Below the pieces are notes generated by a model. That model did not search any database and was not told the DNA's origin. It saw nothing but the letters and a program-made list of their open reading frames with translations. A stretch of DNA of 64,000 nucleotides, from the NCBI GenBank assembly GCA_907165275.2, contig OU015649.1, forward strand, positions 12,492,001 through 12,556,000, given 5' to 3'. Both the position numbers and the translations under genes were made by a program. The DNA comes from Zygaena filipendulae. Lineage: Eukaryota; Arthropoda; Insecta; Lepidoptera; Zygaenidae. This document shows positions 13,080 through 26,700 of the stretch, piece by piece; position 1 is the first letter of the stretch, and the number at the start of each line of letters is the position of its first letter.

Positions 13080-14370
13080 AGGTTCTGAGCGCTTCGCACG
13101 TTGCCGCATTGGCGGTGGGCCGCGGGGGACGACCCGGGCGAATTTTTTTTAGGGTATAATTAAATTGGGTGCTTCCCCCATTCTACTTGTTTTGATTCTT
13201 TGTTGCCTTTCGCAAGATCACGTCCGCGGAAAATGAAAGGCGATGGACGAGGCGAGGGTAACTCAATCAATGTTTAAACAAAAAAATGTTCTTTATTGAA
13301 CGAGTAGGTAAATTTAATGTCTTTTATACAAACGTCTTTTCTTACCGTCGGTAAAGATACACGTTATTCTAACTCAATAAGTATCTACAATGGCTACTAC
13401 ATTTTTCTTATATGATTTTCATAGCATGCAACCGTTTTCAAAGATTAGTATGTTTACCTTTCCCATGTGCAAGGTAAACAATTTTCAATAAGTCGCGTTG
13501 CTCAATTTCTTCCCGCAAAACATATAAGTAAATGAAATTTCATTATTTGATTCACTTATTTCAACTTCATCATACAGTCGGTTTCTAAAGTATCTCTCTA
13601 TTGGGTTCTTAACATACTTGTAGGTACACGTAATAAAGAAAAAATGTTTTACATTGATAAAAAACATTTATTAGAGAAAAATCATAAAAAAATTATAAAT
13701 TCTAGTTACATTTATAAATATTTGTGAAAGTGAATGGCACTTAATTACATAATTAAATAAAAATTATAATTATTGTCTTTGAATTACATGTCAATAACGC
13801 GAATATTCTTTCTTGTAACAGAAATAACGCAGAATAAGTATATACATAGGTATATACATAGTTCAACGGGTCCTACGTACTATTGCAACCGACAAATTGC
13901 CGAAAACAATTTCTTTGCATCAACAGCATTCAAATAACCTGTAATTTTGTATCCTGTAAAATTTATTTAAAAATAATAGTAAATTGATGCAAGTGACATA
14001 ATTTTTGGCCAAGCATTAGCTTCCTTTAAGTTGTATTTTTCCACTTGCACTTGTATACGTAAGGCCCGTCAGTTTTACCTTGTAAGGTATAACGTTAATC
14101 GAGGATTGAAGGAGGTACTCAGTATTCGATTGTTGTTACATTTTGAGGTAATTCTAATTACCCCTGAAAACTTGTATGCAAAATTTCATAGTGATCGGTG
14201 GAGTCATTAAGAGGTGAAAGCGTAACAAACAAAGAAACAAACTCACTTTTGCATTAATGATAATAGTAAGGATAACATTATAGTCAACGTACAAAAATAA
14301 ATTAATTTCAATGTCAATGGCGCTCACTGGTCAATGCAATCGAAAATACGGACTAGGTACTAGTAACTAC
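13080..14370. other. Gene-free sequence downstream of CENP-I
   Basis: No exon is supported. A 3' fragment of the dispersed repeat lies near 14150-14277 (CAAAATTTCATAGTGATCGG, then GTAACAAACAAAG, then ATGATAATAGTAAGGAT). The minus-strand open frame at 13485-13667 has no recognisable motif. Confidence 0.5.
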
Positions 14371-14708
14371 AATGGGCATGTTGACTAATTTCTTTTTGTT
14401 AGCCCGTCTTGTAGATTAATAACAAATATTGGACACGTATTTTTTCTTTTTTTACGTAATCAAAAAATAACGGCGATACATTGAGTTTCGCGAGAAATTT
14501 CGCGTGACGTCACTATTCGGACAGTTCGTATGGCGGTTTTAGCGGTCAATGACGTCACGACCCCCTCACCCTAAACTTTAATGCACTTTATATCTGTATA
14601 TTTTGATTTATTTGAAAAAGCAAAAAATACGTGTCTATTGTTTTTTTTATTTTCTAACTGACGGACTAATTAGAATTTTGATTTTCAGAAGTAGTCAACA
14701 TCCCCATT
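14371..14708 (+). repeat. Paired-TGACGTCA MITE, copy C, abutting the CENP-I stop codon
   Basis: The most complete copy: AATGGGCATGTTGACTA at the left end and TAGTCAACATCCCCATT at the right. TGACGTCA palindromes at 14505-14512 and 14550-14557. Its right end is 9 bp from the minus-strand stop codon of CENP-I (14718-14720). On the minus strand it contains AATAAA (plus-strand TTTATT, 14646-14651), about 67 nt past the stop, so the element probably forms the CENP-I 3' UTR and poly(A) region. Confidence 0.8.
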
Positions 14709-14717
14709 CCGATGGGT

Positions 14718-17700
14718 TTATTTTCGATTTTGACATATCGACGGCACAGTTTTCTTCAAGAACTGGGCGAGTTTCGGAAACTCCTGCTCTATGAGCAAGT
14801 CGAACAGCATGTCGTTGGTGACGCCGTCGGCGGCCTCGTAGTTCGCGTACGTGTACGGCGCGAAGGCCAGGTGGTTGCGCACGCTGCAGCAGGCGTCGGG
14901 GCCGGGCGCGCGCGCCCTCTTGCCGAGCGCCGCGAGCAGCCGCGCGGGCAGCGCGCCGAACGCGAGGCCCGCGCCGCGCGCCGCCACCGCCTCCTCGCCG
15001 TAGAGGCACGCGACCAAGTCGGACGTGCACCGCTTCAGATACTGCACGCGCGCCGCGTGGCTTTCGTCGCGCCGGCACTTGTTCGACGGGCTCGTCAAGA
15101 TTTTCTTGTACCTGTAAGTTTTGCGCGTCGGTTAGTAGTTATAAACTCGACCGAGATGGATTTTTCGTTCTCTACCGAGACCGAGTACGTAATAATATCT
15201 CGGCCGCGACCGAGTGCCGAGACCGAAAATAGACAAAGCGTGAGAAAAAAAAACAATTAATACTGTTAACTTTTTAATATACTACTAATTGTTTAACAAA
15301 ATTTACTGTTTTAATAATCAAAGTTGAATAACATTATATTATAACACTAGTTGTGCCCCGAGGTTTCGCTCGCGTTAATTTCAGAGTTCCTGCGGGAATT
15401 CCGGGATAAAAAGTACTCTACCCGCCACACTCAGGGTCGACTTTAATGATTACTTAGTTAAGTATAGATTTTTAAAACAAAACTGCCGCAATCAGACAAG
15501 TTTAATAAATTAATGTCAATTGGCATTTAACTAATTAAGTTACATCTCATTAAATGCCAATTAACATTAATTTACTGAACGTCTCTGATTGCGGCAGTTT
15601 TGTTTTAATAATCTATACTTAACTAAATAATCATTAAAGTCGACTCTGAGTGCGGCCGTATGTATTTGTCTGATGTATAAGCTATATCTGATGTATAAGC
15701 TATATTATTGTAAAGTTTCATTTAAATCCATCCAGTAGTTTTTGCGTGAAAGAGTAACAAACATCCATCCAGCCATCCATACATACTTACAAACTTTCGC
15801 GTTTATGATATTAGTAGGATTAAAAAATATTTTTTTCGGCATTTTCACCCTTCAAAGAGTGTCGCCTCTCGTCATACAATTATCCAGCTTTGCTACGCTA
15901 ACAGTTGTTCCCTTGCTACGCTAGTAGGCGGCGGAGATAAAAACTTATTTGCTGCAGGCTTAAGCACCTTATAAGGTGACGAAAACCAATACTCAAAAAC
16001 ATTAGCATTTCATTGCAGTCTTGGCTCTCTAAGAAAGCTTTCTAGCGCTATTTCGACTTCACTTCAACCAATCACAATTCAGCTCTCTCACGCACTTACA
16101 CCAATCGACTTCGCGCTGCGGCGCGTGCAGTTGCGTTGCATTCGTGTAAGCGGATTTGAATGCCGATCTGAACAAAGTTACAATCTCGGTCATGACCGAG
16201 AATCTCGGCTATAATTAGCCGCGAACCGAGACGAATTTCTCGGTTGGATTTGTAGCCGAGAATGCCGAGACCGAGACCGAGACCGAGATGTCGGTCGAGC
16301 CTTAGTTATAACGTGTAATTAATAATAATAAACCATTTATTTCCAATCACAGTGACTTATACACTAGAGCAATAACTAGATTTGAGGACACAATCAATAT
16401 GAAACATGTAGCTAAGCCAAAGCGAGAGATCGGAATCCGTACTAGGAAACCCCGTGTTACAGGATGCCGGCCCCCATCTTCGGACCAAACTTAAATCCAG
16501 GAAGATAAAAAGTAAAAAATAAGGAGAAAAGTTTATGACACTCATACATTTAATTATACTCTCTTATAGTGATATAAGTATATGGTTATACTTATATCAC
16601 TATAAGAGAGTATAATTAAATGTATGAGTGTTGACTAGCTGACGCGTGCGCATTCACCAGCGTCGTCCTTTTGAACCGTAATCTTTCGTACGCTTGACCA
16701 ACGCACATAAGGGTAAAGAAAAAACATCACCCTTACAAATGGCTAACGATTACATTCACAAGGTACACAATACAAGTTTCTCACTGTATACAAGGCACGC
16801 GCCATGCGCTCAGCAAGCGATGCATCAGCTGGTCGAATACTACTCAGGTCATTGACCTTAAGATACCGGCGATGTGTGTGTACAAGCGTGAGCGGCGAGC
16901 GCCTTACAGGTTGATTCGTTTTTGATCGATTTGTTTTGTTTGAAAAAAATATTATTTCATTTTATTCTTCTTATATTTTTTGTTTATAACGGTGTAAACT
17001 TTCAACCCTGTAAATATTTGCAGCCAATATCGGAACACCTTATATACGTATATAATGTGTCGTGTGTACGTACAGCAGCAGCAGCCCGGCCAGCTGGTCG
17101 AGCAGCGCGGCGGAGGGCAGCAGCAGCGGCGCGCCCAGCACGGCCCGCGGCGGCAGCGCGCCCGGCCCGCGCCCGCCCGCCCGCTCGGCGCGCGCGCTGG
17201 CGCCCCACGCGCGCACCACGCTGTGCCACACGCGCATGTCCTCTGCGACACAACAAACATTCTACTGCTCAGGGGCCGTTCAAGTATATTCACTAGTTGT
17301 AGTGTAAGGCGAGGGAGTTATGTCGTATGTAGAGTCCTGAGTGAAGCGAGGGGTTTAAGCTGCCCGTGACGAAGACAGGCTTTATCCTCGAGGTGCATAC
17401 TCTACTTTTCATACCTACTGCGAGACATAAACCCTCTTTTCACACCACATGCTCGACAATGCCGAATTATATGTCATGTAAACCTTACCGAAAGCAAGAC
17501 ATTATATCTCTTGGCTTTAGCCGGGTTATAATGTTCTATTGAATTTCATTATAACCCGCTGGTCAATAATGTGATTTTCACTTTCATAATGCTTATTGCT
17601 ATGTCCATAACGTCTCATTTCGCTAAACAGAATGTGTTCTCAGCGGGCGCGGCCAACTCGATTTTCGAAGACCGAAGCCGTGGCCCACTAGATTCGCAGT

Positions 17701-20700
17701 GAGACGAACTTCATTTGTTTGTCAAATCGAGTAGGCCACGCCAGCTGAAAGAAGTGGCTATATAGGATCTACTAAGCCTGGTTTTTTATTGTCTCGCATT
17801 ATGTGAGAAAAGTAGAGTATACACCACAGGGATAAAACTGTTTTTTTCTTGGGCGCTTGAATCCCTCACTGCACTCAGGACTCAATCTTAATTCCCTCCC
17901 TTTGGTCGGGAATTAACTTATAACACCCTCGCTGCGCTCGGGAGTTAAATTTGGAGTCCTTCGTTATGTTCAGGATTCATTGTAGCGCCCGTGACATAAA
18001 ACAGTGCTTTATCCCCTTGGTGTATAATCTACTATTACACGGGCAGACGGTTTATTCGAAAATAGAATTGGCCACCACAGGCATAAAAAGAAAACAAAAC
18101 GCTAAAAGTTTTCCTACAAATAATGTTCCAAATTCAAATCACTTTACTCTCTAGGGAGTTTCATACAACATTACCTCCCTCTCTTGGGTTGGGATGTAAT
18201 GCCTTGCTTTACGTTGAGATTGCGTGATATGTAATTAGACATTATCGAGCAGGTGGTATGAAAATGTATTTCAATTAATAATTGAGAGTGCAGTTGTTTT
18301 CCAAACTGTGAATAACTGTTATTGGCCTTAGGTACTCTAAAATGTTTAAGTGTATATGATGTAGAATTAACAAAGATGGCTATTGTTGTCCTTAATAAAA
18401 TAAAATAAAATAAAATAAAGTACTACGTAAGCGTCATAAGGTGTTGGGGGTCTTTGCTTTGCTTATTTTGGATGACATGGTGATTACGTCACCAGTAATA
18501 ATTTACTTTTTTACACATATAGCAAGCAGTGGCGAAGGTACCATAGAAGCCGATTCCCACCGGCTTCCCTTCAGAAGTTGGGAACACGACCATTCTCTCT
18601 ACCGTAATTTAGAAATGGCACAATCAGTAATTTTTGTAGTCAGTATTTCAGTAGAATCTAAATACTACAAAAATTATCTCTACTGAGTAGAAAACATTAC
18701 AAAACGCCTAAACTATCAACAAAATTTGCTCTTCAACAACAAATTATTATAAAATAAGCCGCTGGCGCGATCGGCTTTTTGACAGTTAAACTTCCATACA
18801 AAATAATGCCGTGACGTCACATCAAGGTCGCAGACAGCCGGCTAAAGTAGCTACTTTGGTAAGCCGCTGCAAATCGAGTTACTCCCTCCATCTCGCTCGC
18901 ACGCACGCATTTTTTATTACTATTTCAACAAATATCCTTATTGGTTCTAGAAATTAGAAACGAAGCGGACATTCTGTGTTGACTGTTGACAGACTACTTG
19001 AATTTATTGGTTAGTTTCATGTATTAGAATTTATTTCTTGGTATTAAATAGTGATTAGTATTATAGTTGGATTTTTTTTGTTGTGTGTAGTGATAGTGAA
19101 AGCAGTTACGCAGATTTACGTTGAAATTAGGTATTTGCGGTAAGTAGATAGTTTAATAAGTGGAAATTACGTATTTATAGTAGGTACCAAATAGATTTCC
19201 GGCTTGCCTCTCTCAGTATTTCACCCTTCGCCACTGATAGCAAGCCCAACATTGTCTATGCTTTTAAACGAAATGCATTTTCGGGGATTCCTACAAATAA
19301 TGACCTTATTTCTAGACTTATAACTGCTGCTCATAAATCAATCAATTGAACGAAAGCTTACGTAAGCATGGGGGAGGGATAAAAGCTTTGCTTACTTTTA
19401 CTGACGAGGGGGAGGAGTATCTGCTTACGAAATACTTGAACGGCCCCTCACACTCCATAAAAATGAATCGATTTAGGTACTTTCCCACAAGTAAAGACGG
19501 CCGGCTTGAACACTCTAGTACAGTCAGCTGTAGAAATATGTATACACTTTTGAAAGTCATTGAATCTTATTGCAACAGTAATAGAATTCAAATAGGTACT
19601 GACCAAAATGTATACATATTGGTGCCGGTGACTGTACATGTGTCCAAGTGTGATGCATTATGTTTTATTGGAACGAAAATGTTTACACAAAATCACAAAG
19701 TTTAGTTTAATTATTATGCGGTACAACCAAAATTTTGGAATATAGAAGTTTTAAATTAAACGTCTGTTAATAAATTTTCTTTCTTCTTTTTTACTTACTG
19801 CGTACTTTTTATATACATACGAATATCAACCGTAACACGTCGCGCGACGATTCTAAATATTTTTATGAATTCACTGTTTCATCGAGAAAACATAGCGAAT
19901 TCCACTCACCGGGGGTAATTTGTAGCATCTTTTGAGACAAATCACTGATGTAAGCGGCCACCGTCGGCAATATGTGCGAGTACGTCGCCTCCGAGGGCAT
20001 CGTGCTCATGAAGTACAGTCGCTTTCTCGTGCTCGCGAACACCTGACCAAACAAACATTACCGTCGAGACTCTTAATATATCTACCTTAACGATCTATTT
20101 ATTATAAAAAAAAATCGAAATTTCGATTTTTATCACTATACAAGACTAACCGCCGCACTCAGAGTCGACTTTAATTATTACTTAGTTAAGTATAGATTTT
20201 TAAAACAAAACTGCCGCAATCAGACTAGTTTAATAAATTAATGTTAATTGGCATTTAACTAACTAAGTTACATCTCATTAAATGCCAAATAACAGACAGA
20301 GAATTTTTTTTATAGTAATTGTTTTTTTTATGTAAGTACCGTATATACTTTCATACGCATTTAGTGAAAAGCTGTTAATTTGTAATTACAAACAGACACT
20401 TAAATTTTATTGATATGTACAGATTCTGAGTAAGGTGCAGAAGACAACCGCTCACCAGGTTGGTGTACATGTTGGTGAGGCTCGTGAGGATGGCGCACTG
20501 CTCGACGGGGTGCGCGCGCAGGCACGCGCTCGCCAGCGCCTCCACCACGCGCGCCACGTGCTCGGGCGGCTCCGGGTGGATCCACTCCGCCAGGTCCAGT
20601 ATCTTTACATGTTGAACGCAGTGGCGTACCTCAGTGTTGGGAGCATGTCACGGGCCGTGGCGCAAGGTAGATACAAAGGAGAATGGGCCCACCCATTCTC

Positions 20701-23700
20701 CTTTGTATCTACCTTGTGCCGTCCCAAGTGTTGTAACACTTCATGATATACATTTTAAACATTTTTTATATGACACCAAAACTGGATCTCGTGTAGGGAA
20801 GAAGTTATTGGGCATACAAACATTTTTACCATTTTTCGTTAAGACTAACTATACTAACTATAATTTCTGCGTGTTATAAAGACTTGATTTGGTTTTTTAA
20901 CCTAACATATTTTTTGTAGCTAGTTGTGGTCGATTTAATCCCAAATATTGTAAAACTTGATACCCTGGTATTATAATGATGACCTTGAAAGGGTTGAGAC
21001 AGAGCTCACATATTAATGCCCATTCTCTTTTAAACAATGTTTTAGTCATGGGCAAGGTACAAGTCAAAATAAGTCCATAGTGATGACTCGTTTCTTTTAC
21101 TAGCGAAGCCGTTACCTCGCAAGGTTTTTGGTGCGAACTTGGTTCTCGTTCACATTCATGTTAACGTTGGTATTGCCCTCACCTCAGCCGCGTAGTCCAT
21201 TTCGTTCCACAGGGGCAGGTACTGCGCGAGGAACGCGGTGACGACGGGCACGGCCTGCAGCAGCGTGCGCTGCAGCAGCACCAGCCGCCGCAGCAGGTCC
21301 CGCTTCTCGCCGTAGCTGTGCGCCGACCCGTTCAGGAAACCTGACGGTCAACCCTACTCATTCAGGAATACTCAGGATACAAAGCCGTACCTCACCTCGA
21401 TAAGGGTCTAGTTATGGCATAATTCTCGCTGAATCTCAGAAATAAATCGCGGGGATACTAATTGTAAGGAAATCTTAACTCACTGGTCTGGCAACACAAA
21501 AGGGGGTAGCACACCGAGCGATAGAGGATTTTATCAATATACCATGTATTTTTTGAAAACTCTTTAAAATTAATCCTGAGATCGCGATCGTAATGAACCA
21601 GTGAGATTTCTATTTCAATTTTATTAAACCGAAAAATTCCAAAAACAATTTTTTATTTATGATTTTGAATTTTCGCGCGGAAACTTTAGCCGCCCTGCTT
21701 TCAGCTCGTGACGTCAGTCCATTAGTAAACAATATGATTGCGAAAGAGATAGTGTGTTCCGATATATACTACCTCTTTGTGCAAGAAGAATAAATAAATA
21801 AATACTAAATTGTCGTTATATCTTACGGTGCTCGCAGTGCATATCGGAAAACACCCTAGATTGTTTTCTAACGGAGTGACGTCACCAATATGGCGAAGAT
21901 TTTAAAGATATGATTTTTGTATGTTTGTAAGGATAAACACAAAAACTGCGTAACTAATTTACTAAAGCTAGAGTGATATAGGAATTCGCGAGGGAACTCT
22001 GAAATTGGATATAGATAATAAGCAATGTGTTAACCCACACTGGAGAAATTTTGAATAAGTCGTGTTTTTAAATTATAGCGACATTTTGTGTCAACATTTT
22101 TTTATGTTTAACGTTTTGTTGGTATCTAAACCATGTAATAAGGTAAACACATAATCAAAAAACGTTCTATAAGTAACTCTCAATAAAGCGTTCTTTATCA
22201 ATAACTTAATTAGGTGGGTTAACATGTTTTTGCTTATCGGCGTCCAATGAATGCGGGTGCAACTAGTGAGAATCGACAGCGAAATAAATTTGAAGATCAG
22301 CTGCACGAACAGGTGGTGAGCATGTGTTGCAGGTCGTGCGCGAGGAACGCGTGGTCGGCGGGCGGCGCGGCCGCGAGCAGCGTCAGCCCGGGCGCGTTGC
22401 ACAGCAGCGCGCGCAGCCGCGCCGGCCGGCACAGGCGCCGCCGCGCGCCGCACTGCAGCAGCGACGCCGCCCTGCCCAGTGCCCAGTGGCAAGGTGGATA
22501 TGAAAAATCGAAATTATTTTTAAAGCGGCTACACACGGCCCTTAAATTGGCTACTTGACAAAAAAATTTTTTTTAGTCCGTCGTGTAGATTAGTAAAAAA
22601 TATTGGACACGTATTTTTTCTTTTTTTACGTACTCAAAAAATAACAGAGATACATTGAGTTGAAATTTCGCGTGACGTCACAATTCAGTGCGGTTTGTAT
22701 GGCGCTTATAATGAATATTGACGTCACGAGCCCCCCACCCTAAACTTTAATGCGCTTTATCTATGTTAATTTAATTAAATTGAAAAAGCAAAAAATACGT
22801 GTCTATTATTTTTTTATTTTCTAACTGACGGAGTAATTAGAATTTTGATATTCATACCTTGGAGAATACCCAATTAAGGGCGATATCGGGAGTAATGTTG
22901 CCAGCGGAGCTAGGATGCGCAACATGATATGTTTATCGAACGGAAGATAAAATTGTCGACACGATAAATATTTGTGGGCGTCCAAGCAAAAAAGTGCAGT
23001 AGTGGGGTATTGAATTAAGACTATAGATTCGGTTAAACATTTTTTACCACTGGTAGACAAAACGATATATTATGTCGACGAGAATCGATGAAATGGCTCG
23101 ATAAAATTTTATCGTGTTGCGCATCCTAGCTCCGCAGGTCGCCAAACCTAATAGCGAGACAGATCAGCTATACATAGGGCGCACTGTAAGTTTCCGGAAC
23201 TGGCCACTTACATAAACAATATTTAAAAATGTATTGCAACATTTGAAAATAGAACTCTTTGGCTGTAGAATGCAGTTTGTTTCATCTGACTGTCTTTTGT
23301 TTTTACCTTGTGGCGCCATTTAAAAAATTGTGTGTCTGCATCAACATGGATTTAACTCGGGAAAATTTTCGTAGTATGATTTTCTACGATTTTAAGTGTA
23401 ATTTGACAGCTCAACAGAGCATCGCTCGGCTTGAAACAGCTTTTGGCAATGAAGCACCATGCAAGACAACTGCTTATAGCTGGTTTGCAGAATTCAAGCG
23501 TGGTCGTATCAATCTCAGTGACGAATCTCGCGATGGTCGGCCGTCCACCGCTGTGACCAACAAAAACATCGATGCTGTGCGCCGTATGATTGAAACAGAC
23601 AGGCATGTGACCTACCATGAAATTCGCGCATCCTTAGAAATAGGCATGAGTCAAATACAATTAATCCTACACAAACATTTGGGTGTGAGAAAGCTGTGCT

Positions 23701-26700
23701 CGCGGTGGATCCCACACAACTTGACCGAGGCTCAAAAAACGGACCGCGTCACTTGGTGCAGTGCCATGCTTACCAGATTCAACGAAGGTGCGTCAAATTT
23801 GGTGTGGGACATAGTAACAGGTGACAAAACATGGATTTATTGCTACGATCCCAAAACAAAGCAGCAATCGAGCGTATGGGTCTTTCAAGATGAGCCGAAA
23901 CCAACCAAAGTGGCGCGCGTGAAAATCTATCTAAGCGGATGATTGCTTCTTTTTTTAATAAAACTGGACACGTGGCTACTGTTGCTTTAGAGAATCGTCG
24001 TACAGTGAATAGTGACTGGTACACGACCATTTGTTTGCCGGAAGTTAATGACGAACTCCGTAAAAATAACCGTAAACGCCGTATCATCCTGCACCACGAC
24101 AATGCTAGTTCTCACACGGCCAGACAGACAAACGACTTTTTGAAGGCGAAAAATGTAGAACTCATGAGTTATCCTGCATACAGTCCCGACCTGGCACCTT
24201 GTGACTTTTTTCTGTTCCCAAAAATTAAGAACCAATTACTCGGTCAACGATTTTCATCACCAGAAGAGGCTGTCGAGGAGTATGAAAAACACGTTTCAGA
24301 GGTCACCACAGAGGAGTGGCACAAAAGTTTTCAAAACTGATTTCATCGAATGAAAAAGTGCATAGACGCCAAGAGAGATTATTTTGAACAACAATAAATT
24401 AATTTTGTACCTTTAATAGTATTTTTTCATATTCATTCCGGAAACTTATAGTGCGCCCCACGTAATAAAGACTAAACTGTCGACGCTCTAACTTACTCAG
24501 TAAAATCAAAGTGACTCTTCTGCGGCTGATCCCCATCATTGTACTGCGCCGAACCGATATTACAAAACTCCATATTTGGAACCAACTGTTCTAATTTCTT
24601 GTTCCTGCCTTTTTCCTGTAAATAAACGTGAACTTATTTAAATATAACATTTTAATAATACAATATTATTGTACAGTCCCTAAACAATAGATATAGAGTA
24701 CAGTAGATAAGGCAAGGTCATAAAATTATATGAATTCAGTGTCATTTCGTTCTGACGATAATGCAATTATAACATTTTCTAGTGAAAGGATTCATTCAAC
24801 AGTCGAATCAAATCTCTGTCTATTTGTCCGAGTGTTAGGATGAAATCTACCAAACCGGTTTGAATTAATCTTGGAATGTCGAATTATTTAAATTTCTTTT
24901 GATTTCTTTTCACTGTTGTGGAACCTGCAGATTTTTAATTTCGTTTCATGGCGCCGTAGAACTAAATTAAAGCACGCTAGGATAACTTGCGTAGTCTATT
25001 CTTTATTTCATCTATGACAGACAGTATGTAAATTCCCAGTACAGGATCATCTCTTTAGAAAGAAAACTTACCTAGGTTACCTAATTTTCTAAAAAAGTTT
25101 ATAAAAACTTATTTTTTTGCCAATTTAATATTCTATTTTTTTTAAAGATCCACAATAGAAATTCCTGTTAATAAGGATGACTCTTGTAAATACTCTTTTT
25201 GTGATCTTGATCTCTATTTCCATTGTCCTTGTCACTTACTTGTCAGATAAATAAAAATAACTTACTGAATTTATAGGATTGACCCATTGCAAATATTTCT
25301 CTTTGCTTAAATCATCTCTCCTGTCCTGTAATTTGATAATACAATGGACTTAATAGTTTCAAAACTCCAATTTCAATAACAAGTATCAAACTCTAAACTA
25401 ATAATATTTTTTTCATCTACCTTTTTTACTTATACAATGTATTAATGAATTAACTGAAAACTACAAAGTAGTTTGCTCAGAATCGACTTACGAATCGATG
25501 GCACCATATTTTAATATAGGTTATATTTTTTTATTTTTACCAGCCCATCTCTAAATTATTTGTAATACAATATTTGGCGCGTACGCCGCCGCCCGCAGCA
25601 AAAGAATCGAATCAGTCATTGACGCATAGGTGCGGGCGTAGCGCTTGAAATTTCGTAGATCGGTCACCTCAAAACTAAGGTAAATAACTTTTAAACTATT
25701 AATTTTTTCGACATAAATTTTACTTTAATCGTAATATTGTTTAGTTTCTTAAATGGGGTGTATCAGGTTTTTGGTTAATTCATTAACACGTCGTATATAA
25801 ATTACTAGCTGACCCCCGCGGTTTCACTCGCGGTGATTTCTGAGTTCCCGCGGGACTTCCGGGGTAAAAGTACCCTCTGTTACTCAGGATCACTGTAGCT
25901 TCCTATAAGTGAAATAATTTTCAAAATCGGTTCAGTAGATCCAGAGATTACCCCCTACAACATCGCAAACTCATAAACTTTTGCTCTTTAAAATATTAGT
26001 ATATTAGATATAATAGACAATAGTGATCTCCTTAAAGTATTGCTTCTTAAAAATATAATTATAATAAAAAGTCTAAAATATAATTTATTAAGTTTAATTA
26101 CATTACCTTATTTATCTTGAATCTATTTATTAGTGCTTGATTGATCTTCTTGAATGAAGTGTTTATTGATATAGCAGGCACATCTTCAGGCACACACTCT
26201 GGTTTGTAGGATTTGAAGAGTCCCAATAAAATCTGTAACTGGCGATAAATATTCTGTGGAAAGGAAAGATCGTGGTTAGATCACAGTAATAACAGTAATG
26301 ATTAATATTTTTTTATTATTTGATCCATGTATTCGAAATTAGTGGTTGCTTGCCATTTCATTTGCTTATGTTTTAAAATTATCTTAGGAACTAAGCAATC
26401 AATAATCAATCCATAATAGCAGAAATTTTCGAATGTTTACCAGTATTATAAAGAGGAAAACCTTGTTTGTTTGTTTGTAGAAGATAATCTCTGGAAGTAG
26501 TAAACAATCCTAAAAATTCTTTTACTCATAGCAAACTCCAGTATGTGTATTCCTGAGTAACATGGGATGCTTTTATCCCAGAATAAAGAGTTCTTTTATT
26601 TATTTCCCTAAGAAAATCCCAAAATTCACAGGAATGGGACCTAGTATACGACCTAGTATACTGGCCCCCGCCATTTCACCCACGTTAATTTTGGAGTTCC

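Larger units (their letters stand above)
15139..16312. repeat. CCGAGA-rich inverted-terminus element in CENP-I intron 12
   Basis: The left end (TTATAAACTCGACCGAGAT, 15139-15157) is matched inversely by the right end (ATCTCGGTC-type words running into GTCGAGCCTTAGTTATAAC, ending 16312). Both ends are full of CCGAGA/TCTCGG repeats, for example 15172-15210 and 16190-16290. The interior contains an interspersed repeat that is itself split by a palindromic MITE. No transposase. The boundaries are approximate. Confidence 0.45.

Noticed and set aside
14695..15260. Plus- and minus-strand GC-rich open frames (14695-15078 minus, 14712-15260 plus)
   Set aside because: They overlap CENP-I exon 13 in other frames; Ala/Arg-rich translation is expected from GC-rich coding sequence read out of frame.
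17002..17369. Several GC-rich open frames around 17000-17370
   Set aside because: Shadows of CENP-I exon 12 (17074-17242).
20435..20746. Plus-strand open frame of 103 codons
   Set aside because: Antisense shadow of CENP-I exon 10 running into a hairpin.
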